A stretch of DNA of 8,808 bases, from the NCBI GenBank assembly GCA_026001225.1, contig BNZQ01000061.1, positions 1-8,808 on the forward strand, given 5' to 3'. Made by a program: the position numbers and the translations under genes. The stretch comes from Clostridia bacterium (lineage in GTDB: Bacteria > Bacillota > Clostridia > Christensenellales > DUVY01). This document shows positions 1-6,700 of the stretch, piece by piece; the first letter of the stretch is position 1, and the number at the start of each line of letters is the position of its first letter. The notes beneath the pieces were generated by a model. That model saw nothing but the letters and a program-made list of their open reading frames with translations, had not been told where the DNA came from and made no database searches.

Positions 1-127
1 GGCCGAATACCGCCGTATCGTAGCGCTTGCCCCCGCTGATCTGGCTATCGAATACGCCCATGAGTGACGCCGCCAAATTCTGCCTGTCCGCGCAGTCGAG
101 CATGATCTTTTCCTTATCGTCCAGCCA
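1..127 (+). repeat. Left arm of 127-base terminal inverted repeat
   Basis: Bases 1-127 are the exact reverse complement of bases 8682-8808; the match stops at base 128 (a versus the expected c). This arm lies inside the deacetylase gene (residues 181-222 on the minus strand). Both arms sit at the very ends of the window and both are coding. The pattern fits a contig that starts and ends on the same graph node in opposite orientation, or an inverted/chimeric duplication. Confidence 0.97.
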
Positions 128-667
128 ATCGAGTCCGCGCCACACCTCACAACCGTACACCTTTTCGGGGCGGTCCTTAACGGGCAACGCGCGCAACGCC
201 GCGATCACACGCAGAACAACCGCCACGTGCGTGTCGTGCTTGTCCGCCAAGTTGTGGGTATAAACTACCTTGGGCTTCGCGGCCTTGAATATCGCGGTTA
301 AGTCCGACACGGGGCCCGCGTTGTTTTTGTCCTTTATCTCCGACGACGGGTACATGAGCAGCGACAGCGATTTGTATTGCCCTATATCGGCCGCCGTTTT
401 TTGCTCGCGCCGCCGCACGGTCATCATCTGCGCGTCGGTGTAGTCCGCGTATACGCCCGCCCGCGGGCTGCCGCTGCCGTTTGTAGAAACGACCGCCGAG
501 AAACCCTTGTCCTTTTGACCGAAGCATTCGGCTATGCCGGCGTACGCCATGAATTCGATATCGTCCTGATGCGCGCTGACCGCCAAGTGCGTCGTCGCGG
601 CAAAGGCGGCCGCTTCCGTCCCGCCGTTCGGAATGTACAGTTCCGCTTCCTGTTTTATCAATTCCAT
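1..667 (-). CDS. PIG-L/LmbE-family zinc-dependent deacetylase, C-terminus cut by window edge
   Basis: The visible 222 residues start MELIKQEAELYIPNG and read off the window edge without a stop. Family signatures are clear. The sequence AHQDDIE at residues 32-38 matches the [AP]HPDDE metal/catalytic motif (His33 and Asp36 as expected zinc ligands, Asp35 as general base), with the usual proline replaced by Gln. THNLADKHDTHVAV at 137-150 matches the second motif, with His147 as the third zinc ligand. The family removes N-acetyl groups from GlcNAc-type sugars or conjugates; the substrate here is not determined. There is no signal peptide, so it is presumably cytosolic. The ATG at 667-665 is preceded by AGGA at 680-677, at normal spacing. 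It lies 165 bases downstream of the ROK gene on the same strand, so co-transcription is plausible. Family members are often about 220-280 residues, so perhaps 20-20% or less is missing. The last 42 visible residues (from Trp181) lie in the 127-base terminal inverted repeat. Confidence 0.9.
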   Translation of the reverse strand, partial: MELIKQEAELYIPNGGTEAAAFAATTHLAVSAHQDDIEFMAYAGIAECFGQKDKGFSAVVSTNGSGSPRAGVYADYTDAQMMTVRRREQKTAADIGQYKSLSLLMYPSSEIKDKNNAGPVSDLTAIFKAAKPKVVYTHNLADKHDTHVAVVLRVIAALRALPVKDRPEKVYGCEVWRGLDWLDDKEKIMLDCADRQNLAASLMGVFDSQISGGKRYDTAVFG

Positions 668-676
668 TTTTTTACG

Positions 677-680
677 TCCT
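677..680 (-). promoter_or_regulatory. Ribosome binding site of the deacetylase gene
   Basis: AGGA on the minus strand lies nine bases before the ATG at 667-665, within an A/T-rich leader. It supports this start, and no better upstream in-frame start is seen. Confidence 0.6.
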
Positions 681-709
681 TTTTTATTTGTTGTTTAGTC
701 GCTTTTTTT

Positions 710-745
710 GCGAGAGAACATTTTTTGCAAAAATTGTTCTCTCGC
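710..745. promoter_or_regulatory. 36-base near-perfect palindrome between ROK and deacetylase genes
   Basis: Two 18-base arms (GCGAGAGAACA, one mismatch, then TTTTTGC) meet at a central TGCA; 17 of 18 positions pair. As RNA it would form a long hairpin with almost no loop. On the minus strand it is followed by an A-tract, not a U-tract, so it is not a textbook intrinsic terminator for the ROK transcript. It could be a regulator-binding site, an RNA processing or stability element that separates ROK and deacetylase expression, or a folded attenuator. The function is inferred; only the symmetry is seen. Confidence 0.7.
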
Positions 746-832
746 GCTCTTTCAAAAAAACTTTCAGTCATTTTTATAAAGTTGAGATTCCCTGCGCCCT
801 GCGGAGTAAGGAATAACGCCGCAACCAAGCCG

Positions 833-2170
833 TCATAAAGACGATGCGGCGATAGACTGCCCAACTCGCTTAAACCTCTCGTCGGGGGTGACTATGTTGA
901 TTTGCAAGTCGGGGAACTCCGTTTTCAGAATTTCAGTTGCTGTCGAGACGATCAAATTGCCGCCCGCGCCGCTCAACACGCGGCCCAAAACCAACGCGTA
1001 CTTGATATCGTAAAACAGCGCGTAGAACGGCAACGTATACCCTAAATATATCCCGATCGTGCGGTAAATTTCCTCGGCGCGCGGATCGCCTTTTTTCATC
1101 AGCTCCTGCACGACCTTTAATTTTTCGGCGGGCGAAAGCGTTGCGTCCAAAGGAATCCCCGCCGCGGGGCACAATTTTATCACCGCGTCCTGCGAAAAAT
1201 ACTTCACGCCCGTTCCCTTGTCGCCGCTCCATTCGTCAACCGCGCCGTTCGGGTTCAGGTCGCAGGGCACGAACGCCAGCTCCGACAGCCACCCGTTCAG
1301 GCCGCCCTGCGCGTTCAGATAACCGCCCGCCTCGCTCGTGCCCATCGCTATGCCCAACACGCGGTCGGAATGAAAGCTCATGCCGCCCGCGATCGCCGTC
1401 ACGTCGCCGTCGTTCGCCACCGTGACGGGAATATTCGGCCCTAACTCCTCCGCCGCGCGGATATAAATGTCGCGCACGAGATGATATTTGTCCTCCGGCA
1501 CCTTTAAAAACAGGGAGGCCACACAGGTTTTATTGTTGATGAAGATGCCCGCGCTCGACACGCCGACCGAGTCCACGCGCGGAAGCTTCGCCGCCGCCGT
1601 TTTCAGCGCGGACACGATCCCCTGAAAATGATAATCGGGATCGGCGTTCAATTTCGGATGCCAGACGACCTCCTCGGAGAACACGACCTGCCCGTCGATC
1701 ACCGCGCTGACCTTGCGGTCGCTGCCTCCGGCGTCGAAGCCGATACGGCAGCCCGCTATTTTGCCGCCCGCCTTGACGCTGCGCCGTTTCTCTTTCGGCA
1801 ATTCCGCGCAAGCCTTTACCTCGAAAGCGCGACCGTAAACTCGCTCCATGAAGTCGGCGTCGAACGCCCGCGCGCCGCCCTTTTTGTACTCCTTGCCAAG
1901 GCGCGCGGCAATTTCGTCCGCGCCCGCGACGTATACCTTACAGCCGCCGACGCACCACAACAGGCTTTTAACGATTCGTTCCGCGAAAAGATAGTTCGCC
2001 TCCGCGTTTGCGCCCGCCCGCATGTCGAAGCGGAAGTTATATCCGTCCGCGTCCTCTGCCATAAGGCCGACGGGGCGGGTCGCCGTTTTCAAAAAGTCAT
2101 TCAGGCCCAAAATAACGGGAGAAAAATCCTTGTCCAAAGCCGATTGATATTTCATTATTCTTTCTTTCAT
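833..2170 (-). CDS. ROK-family sugar-kinase-like protein with N-terminal extension
   Basis: The protein is 445 residues from the preferred ATG at 2170, which has GAGGAA six bases upstream (2180-2175). A start at 2182 (449 residues) and one at 2155 are also possible. The ROK/actin-fold ATPase pattern is visible: a phosphate-1 loop GFDAGGSDRKVSA (about 144-156), ANDGD (about 252-256) in place of the family's ENDxN with its catalytic Asp, a second phosphate motif AMGTSEAGG (about 275-283), and LGRVLSGAGG (about 395-404) as the adenosine loop. The cysteine-rich zinc motif CxCGxxGC typical of many ROK proteins is absent, and the usual GExGH is SELAF. About 140 residues precede the ROK core, which is longer than a bare kinase of about 300 residues. 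This extension shows no convincing winged-helix motif, so the protein looks more like a kinase-like enzyme than a ROK repressor. The gene precedes the deacetylase on the same strand and diverges from the AraC gene. The substrate is unknown; an amino sugar is a guess from context. Confidence 0.85.
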   Translation of the reverse strand: MKERIMKYQSALDKDFSPVILGLNDFLKTATRPVGLMAEDADGYNFRFDMRAGANAEANYLFAERIVKSLLWCVGGCKVYVAGADEIAARLGKEYKKGGARAFDADFMERVYGRAFEVKACAELPKEKRRSVKAGGKIAGCRIGFDAGGSDRKVSAVIDGQVVFSEEVVWHPKLNADPDYHFQGIVSALKTAAAKLPRVDSVGVSSAGIFINNKTCVASLFLKVPEDKYHLVRDIYIRAAEELGPNIPVTVANDGDVTAIAGGMSFHSDRVLGIAMGTSEAGGYLNAQGGLNGWLSELAFVPCDLNPNGAVDEWSGDKGTGVKYFSQDAVIKLCPAAGIPLDATLSPAEKLKVVQELMKKGDPRAEEIYRTIGIYLGYTLPFYALFYDIKYALVLGRVLSGAGGNLIVSTATEILKTEFPDLQINIVTPDERFKRVGQSIAASSL

Positions 2171-2174
2171 GTTA

Positions 2175-2180
2175 TTCCTC
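2175..2180 (-). promoter_or_regulatory. Ribosome binding site favouring the internal ROK start
   Basis: GAGGAA on the minus strand lies six bases before the ATG at 2170-2168. It overlaps the alternative start codon at 2182-2180, whose own upstream sequence (AGGGAAGA) sits too close to be ideal. This decides in favour of the 445-residue form. Confidence 0.55.
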
Positions 2181-2226
2181 ATTCTTCCCTACGGAGGTTT
2201 TCCGATGCTTTCCTATCAAGTATATC

Positions 2227-2232
2227 ATTATA
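2227..2232 (-). promoter_or_regulatory. Candidate -10 element for the ROK-deacetylase transcript
   Basis: A perfect TATAAT on the minus strand lies about 57 bases before the preferred ROK start. No good -35 hexamer is seen at 16-18 bases. An 8-base palindrome CGGTACCG (2244-2251) sits in the spacer and could be part of an operator. Moderate to weak, based on motif only. Confidence 0.4.
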
Positions 2233-2300
2233 TCAACAAATAACGGTACCGGAAAAATAATCCAAAAGTTATATTAAAAGATACTGTTTAGGCGGAAGTA

Positions 2301-2309
2301 TGTTATACT
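2301..2309 (+). promoter_or_regulatory. Candidate extended -10 promoter of the AraC-family gene
   Basis: TGTTATACT matches the extended -10 form TGnTATACT. The -35 region (near 2281-2286) is poor, as is common with extended -10 promoters. It lies about 73 bases before the AraC start. It is divergent from the ROK -10 element, so one bound regulator in this gap could control both directions. Confidence 0.45.
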
Positions 2310-2368
2310 GTAAATGAACGGCTCCGCGGCTTACCGCGAGGTATTAAACTGAAAAAAGCCCGTAAAAT

Positions 2369-2375
2369 AAAGGAG
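2369..2375 (+). promoter_or_regulatory. Ribosome binding site of the AraC-family gene
   Basis: AAAGGAG lies six bases before the ATG at 2382. This strong, well-spaced site fixes the start. Confidence 0.8.
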
Positions 2376-2381
2376 TTTCCT

Positions 2382-3254
2382 ATGCCGGAATACTACCGCC
2401 ACCCTTTAATGAAAAAGCTCGACGTCACCGAATTGATCACCGTCCACTATTTTAAATACTCGCGGGATTTCAGCGTGCCGGGCGAGGCGCACGACTTTTA
2501 CGAGTTGGTATTTGCCGACAGCGGCCGTGTGGAGATAACGAACGGAACGGATAAATACACGATCAATCAGGGGCAGGCCTTCTTACATCTGCCGAACGTT
2601 TTTCACAATATCCGCGCCTGCGAGGTGTTTTCTAACATCATCATCGCCACCTTTCAAACGGCCGATCCCCTGCCGCCGCAATTATTCAATAAAATTTTGA
2701 CCGTGCCGGAAGTCGGAAACGGATTGCTCTCCGAAATCGTGTCGGAGGCCGCGAACACCTTTACGGAACCGCTCGACATCGTGGAACAGTTCAAAATGAC
2801 GCTGCGCGACGATATGCGGTCCGACGCGCTGCAAATCATAAAAGGAAATCTCGAAGCGCTGTTAATTTATTTGATCCGTGAAAACGCCGCCGACCCGAAC
2901 GGAAGCGACAATCATGACACGAAAACAAAACGCGAACGGATCGCGGCGCAAATCGAAGCGTATTTACGGGAAAATTTGTGCGGCAAGCTCAGTCTTGCCG
3001 CCGCCGCGGACGCATTGGGTTACAGCGTGCCTTATTTAAAAAAAGTCTTTCCGGGCGGGATTGCCGCCCGTCACCGCGAGCTGAAAATCGAAAAAGCCAA
3101 GGAATGGATCGCGGAGGGCCGCATGAATCTCGTCGGCATTTCCGAAGCCCTGTCCTTTTCCGGCCCCCAACACTTCTCCGCCGCCTTCCGCAAAGCCGTC
3201 AACATGTCCCCGTCCGAATTTAAACGGTCGGTGCGGATCAACAAGCTGTTATAA
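2382..3254 (+). CDS. AraC-family transcriptional regulator with N-terminal cupin-like sensor
   Basis: The protein has 290 residues, a normal length for the family. Residues about 20-95 look like an AraC cupin sensor: HDFYELVFADSGRVEITNGT, then INQGQAFLHLPNVFHNI. A helical linker follows (about 130-190). The C-terminal 95 residues carry two helix-turn-helix units: KLSLAAAADALGYSVPYLKKVF (about 202-223), and a second centred on ISEALSFSGPQHFSAAFRKA (253-272) followed by NMSPSEFKR, the classic AraC signature. The stretch between the two units (PGGIAARHREL) is about four to five residues shorter than the usual FKKxTGxSFxxYLxxLR segment, a small deviation. The gene is divergent from ROK, so it probably regulates the ROK-deacetylase pair and perhaps itself in response to a sugar. 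The effector is not known. Confidence 0.92.
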   Translation: MPEYYRHPLMKKLDVTELITVHYFKYSRDFSVPGEAHDFYELVFADSGRVEITNGTDKYTINQGQAFLHLPNVFHNIRACEVFSNIIIATFQTADPLPPQLFNKILTVPEVGNGLLSEIVSEAANTFTEPLDIVEQFKMTLRDDMRSDALQIIKGNLEALLIYLIRENAADPNGSDNHDTKTKRERIAAQIEAYLRENLCGKLSLAAAADALGYSVPYLKKVFPGGIAARHRELKIEKAKEWIAEGRMNLVGISEALSFSGPQHFSAAFRKAVNMSPSEFKRSVRINKLL

Positions 3255-3362
3255 AACCGCTCCCCGATAACGTTTACGCCATGTAATCTATTGAAACTTA
3301 CCGCACATCGCGGCGCAATGTCAGCCAAATGCCAACAGTTCCGAATCATATCACACGTCGAA
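3255..3362. other. Non-coding gap after the AraC gene
   Basis: I see no gene here. Short self-complementary stretches such as CCGC-ACAT-CGCGG occur, but there is no stem followed by a T-tract, so no intrinsic terminator for the AraC gene is identified. Termination may be factor-dependent or aided by the hairpin element that follows. Confidence 0.5.
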
Positions 3363-3459
3363 ATGTCATTCAGAGGGGCGCCGTAGGGTCAGGGCAGCGT
3401 GCGTCGGCGCCCCGTGGAATCCCAACCGATTCAAAACGGCATGCGGCTCGCAATGACAT
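3363..3459. repeat. 97-base intergenic element with inverted ends and GC-rich hairpin
   Basis: The outer ends are inverted copies: ATGTCATTCAGAG at 3363-3375 and CTCGCAATGACAT at 3447-3459, 11 of 13 positions pairing. Inside is a perfect 9-base stem, GGGGCGCCG (3375-3383) with CGGCGCCCC (3405-3413) around a 21-base loop, followed by a smaller stem GAATC/GATTC (3417-3432). The layout is like a miniature inverted-repeat element, and ends of the type TGTCATTC...GAATGACA are familiar from dispersed intergenic repeats in many bacteria. No clear target duplication is seen and no T-tract follows the stem. Whether it is dispersed in this genome cannot be seen from one copy. Confidence 0.65.
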
Positions 3460-3519
3460 CAAAATCCTCCCTCAAACAAGTAAATGCTCTTGCCCTGCGG
3501 CATACTAAAAAGATTATCC

Positions 3520-3548
3520 TTGTCAAAAGTCGATTTTTGGTGTATACT
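3520..3548 (+). promoter_or_regulatory. Sigma-A-type promoter of the repeat-rich surface protein
   Basis: A -35 TTGTCA (3520-3525) and a -10 TATACT (3543-3548) are separated by exactly 17 bases. Transcription would start near 3555, giving a leader of about 168 bases that begins just before the 15-base tandem array. This is the best promoter match in the window and points at the large gene. Confidence 0.75.
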
Positions 3549-3563
3549 AATTAAAGATTGATA

Positions 3564-3668
3564 CGTACATATACGAATCGTACGAATACGAATCGTACAT
3601 ATTCTAATCGTACGAATACGAATCGTACGAATACGAACCGTACATATACGAACCGTACATATACGAAC
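3564..3668 (+). repeat. 15-base tandem repeat array, 7 full copies, in the leader
   Basis: The copies are CGTACATATACGAAT, CGTACGAATACGAAT, CGTACATATTCTAAT, then CGTACGAATACGAAT, CGTACGAATACGAAC and CGTACATATACGAAC twice, followed by a partial CGTACGAA at 3669-3676. Variation is confined mostly to three positions plus one divergent third copy. Junctions create TCGTACGA palindromes. The array is downstream of the promoter, so it is probably transcribed. Because 15 is a multiple of three, every copy reads R-T-[YN]-[TS]-N in the same frame as the surface protein, with no stop before its start codon. The ribosome binding site lies after the array, so it is probably untranslated, but length changes would not break the frame. 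Confidence 0.9.
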
Positions 3669-3710
3669 CGTACGAAAAAAAGAATCGCGGGCAAAATTTA
3701 TAAAGGTTTA

Positions 3711-3721
3711 GAGGATAGGAG
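3711..3721 (+). promoter_or_regulatory. Double Shine-Dalgarno region choosing between two surface-protein starts
   Basis: GAGG (3711-3714) is eight bases before the ATG at 3723. AGGAG (3717-3721) is seven bases before the ATG at 3729 but only one base before 3723. The site therefore supports 3729 at least as well as 3723; the two proteins differ by two residues. Confidence 0.7.
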
Positions 3722-3722
3722 T

Positions 3723-6700
3723 ATGCAAATGAAACAGGAGAACGGAACGGCCGGGCATAATGCGAATAGCGGAACGGGCGGGCGGTATACGAATGGCGGA
3801 ACGGGCGGGCGCAGGACGGACAGCGGAACGGACGGGCGGTATACGGCGCGGAGAAGCCGTTGGGCGGCGATAGTATGCGTTTTGGTTTTGCTGATCGCGG
3901 GCGGCTGTTTCGCGCTGACGCTCGGCGGGCGGGCGCCTGCCGCGCGCGCGGAGGGATCCGGCGACGGCAGCAATTGGCTCAACTCGATTGATATAGACCT
4001 CAACGGCTCTCTGACGGGCGGCGCGGGATATGCGTATGCGAGTGACACCGTTACGCTGAATCAGCATAACGGATATTACCGTATCAAAGACTCCGGTTTC
4101 GACGGCACCGCCGCAACCGCAAGAGCAATAAGCATTGCCGTGGATTCCGGTATAACCGTAAACGTCGAATTACAAGGAATGTACCTGAACCCCGCCACCG
4201 TCAGCGCGTTTAGCATTCCGGCAACCTCCGCGGTGAACCTTACGCTGTCCGGCAACAACACGCTGCAAGGCGCCGTCGATTGCGCCGGTTTGGCGGTGCC
4301 CGCCGGCGCAAGCCTTACGATAACCGAGGACAGCGACGGCGGCCGTCTGACCGCGAACGGCGCCCAACTTGGCGCAGGAATCGGCGGCAACAACGGCGAG
4401 GGCGGCGGCAACATTACGATTAACGGCGGCACGATAGAGGCGACGGGCGTCAACGCAAGCGCGGGGATCGGCGGCGGCAGCGAAGGCGACGGCGGCAGGA
4501 TTAAGATTAACGGCGGCACGGTAAGGGCGAACGGCGGCCAAGGCAGCGCGGGAATCGGCGACGGTTTCATCGGCGCCGGCGGTACGATTACGATTAACGG
4601 CGGCGACATAACGGCGTACGGCGGCTTCGGCGGCGCGGGGATAGGCAGCAGCAGTGACGGCGGCAGCAGTTACGGCGGCGTGGGCGGTTTTATTGAGATT
4701 AAGGGCGGCACGGTAACGGCGACCGGCGGCCAATACGGCGCAGGGATAGGCGGCGGCTCCGACAAAGACGGCGGCTATATAACGATTCAAGGCAATGCAA
4801 CGGTAACGGCGAACGGCGGCTACAGCGGCGCGGGGATCGGCGGCGGAGAAAACGGCGGCGGCGGTACGATTGCGATCGAGGGCGGCGACATAACGGCGAA
4901 CGGCGGCCTCTACGGCGCGGGAATCGGCGGCGGCCGATACGGCGCGGGCGGCGGCGATATAACGATTCAAGGCAATGCAACGGTAAAGGCAACGGGCAGT
5001 ACCGGCGGCGCGGGGATCGGCGGCAGTTACGGCGGCGGCGGTACGATTGAGATTAAGGGCAATGCGACGGTAACGGCAACGGGCGGTTCCACCGGCGCGG
5101 GGATCGGCGGCGGCTTGTTCGGCGACGGCGGCGATATAACGATCGGCGGCAGTGCAAAAGTAACGGCGAACGGCGGCGACGCCGCTGCGGGGATCGGCGG
5201 CGGCTTGGGCGGCGCGGGCGGCACAATTATCATGGCCGGCAGTGCAACGGCAAAGGTAGAGGCAACGGGCGGCGACAACGGCGCGGGGATCGGCGGCGGC
5301 GACGGCAGCGCGGGCGGGACTATTACCATTGGCGGCGGCGCGGCGGTAACGGCGAACGGCGGCGACAACGGCGCGGGGATCGGCGGCGGCGCGGGCGGCG
5401 CGGGCGGTTTTATTGAGATTAAGGACAGTGCAAAGGTAGAGGCAACGGGCAGCGACTACGGCGCGGGCATCGGCGGCGGCTTGAACGGCGCGGGCGGTAC
5501 GATTGAGATTAAGGGCAATGCGGCGGTAACGGCGCAGGGCGGCCTCTACGGCGCGGGAATCGGCGGCGGCGCGGGCGGTACGGGCGGTTTTATTGAGATT
5601 AAGGACAGTGCAAAGGTAGAGGCAACGGGCGGCGACTACGGCGCGGGAATCGGCGGCGGCAACGGCCGCGCGGGCGGTACGATTACGATTAACGGCGGCG
5701 ACATAACGGCGACCGGCGGCGCGGGGACAGGCGGCGGCTACGGCGGCGCGGGGATCGGCGGCGGCTATAACGGCGGCGGCGGTACGATTACGATTAACGG
5801 CGATGCGACGGTAATGGCGACCGGCAGCGACGGCGGCGCGGGGATAGGCGGCGGCGACGAAGGCGACGGCGGCGATATAACGATTCAAGGCAGTGCGACG
5901 GTAACGGCGATCGGCAGCCGATTCGGCGCGGGGATAGGCGGCGGCAACGGCAACAGCGGCGGCGGCGGCGGCGGCGGCGATATAACAATTCAAGGCAATA
6001 CAACGGTAATCGCGAACGGCGGCGACAAAGGCGCGGGCATCGGCGGCGGCCAAAACGGCGACGGCGGTACACTTATCATGGCCGGCAGTGCAAAAGTAAC
6101 GGCGACCGGCGGCTACGGCGGCGCGGGAATCGGCGGCGGCCAAAACGGCGACGGCGGTACGATTACGATTAACGGCGGCGACATAACGGCGACCGGCGGC
6201 TTCTTCGGCGCGGGGATAGGCGGCAGCCAAAACGGCGACGGCGGTACGATTACGATTAACGGCGGCGACATAACGGCGAACGGCGGCGACCATGCCGCGG
6301 GGATCGGCGGCGGCGATAATGGCGACGGCGGTATGATTGTGATTAAAGGCGGCGACATAACGGCAAAGGGCGGCTTCTTCGGCGCGGGAATCGGCGGCGG
6401 CTTCGGCGGCGCGGGCGGTACAATTATCATTGACGGCAGTGCAACGGCAAAGGTAGAGGCAAAGGGCGGCGCGGGCGGCGCGGGGATCGGCGGCGGCGCG
6501 GGCGGCGCGGGCGGCGCGGACGGCGCGGGCGGTACGATTGAGATTAAGGGCGGCGACATAACGGCGACCGGCGGCGACGGCGGCGCGGGGATCGGCGGCG
6601 GCGATATCGGCGACGGCGGCACAATTATCATTGACGGCAGTGCAAAAGTAACGGCGAACGGCGGCGACTACGGCGCGGGGATCGGCGGCGGCGCGGGCGC

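Noticed and set aside
1628..2260. A 210-residue plus-strand open frame over the ROK gene
   Set aside because: It is antisense to a clear ROK gene. Composition and lack of domains mark it as a shadow.
3375..3413. Intrinsic terminator of the AraC gene
   Set aside because: The stem is strong, but the loop is 21 bases and no T-tract follows in either direction.
3564..3676. CRISPR array
   Set aside because: The 15-base units are directly adjacent with no unique spacers, and no cas gene is visible.
3558..3722. Surface protein starting at TTG 3558, including the RTYTN repeats
   Set aside because: The frame is open, but the TTG would be within a few bases of the predicted transcript start and lacks a ribosome binding site, while strong sites precede 3723/3729.
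3894..3911. Lipoprotein signal (IAGGC at residues 58-62)
   Set aside because: The cysteine is in the middle of the hydrophobic helix, the -3 residue is Ala and not Leu, and a better APAARA|E type I site follows.
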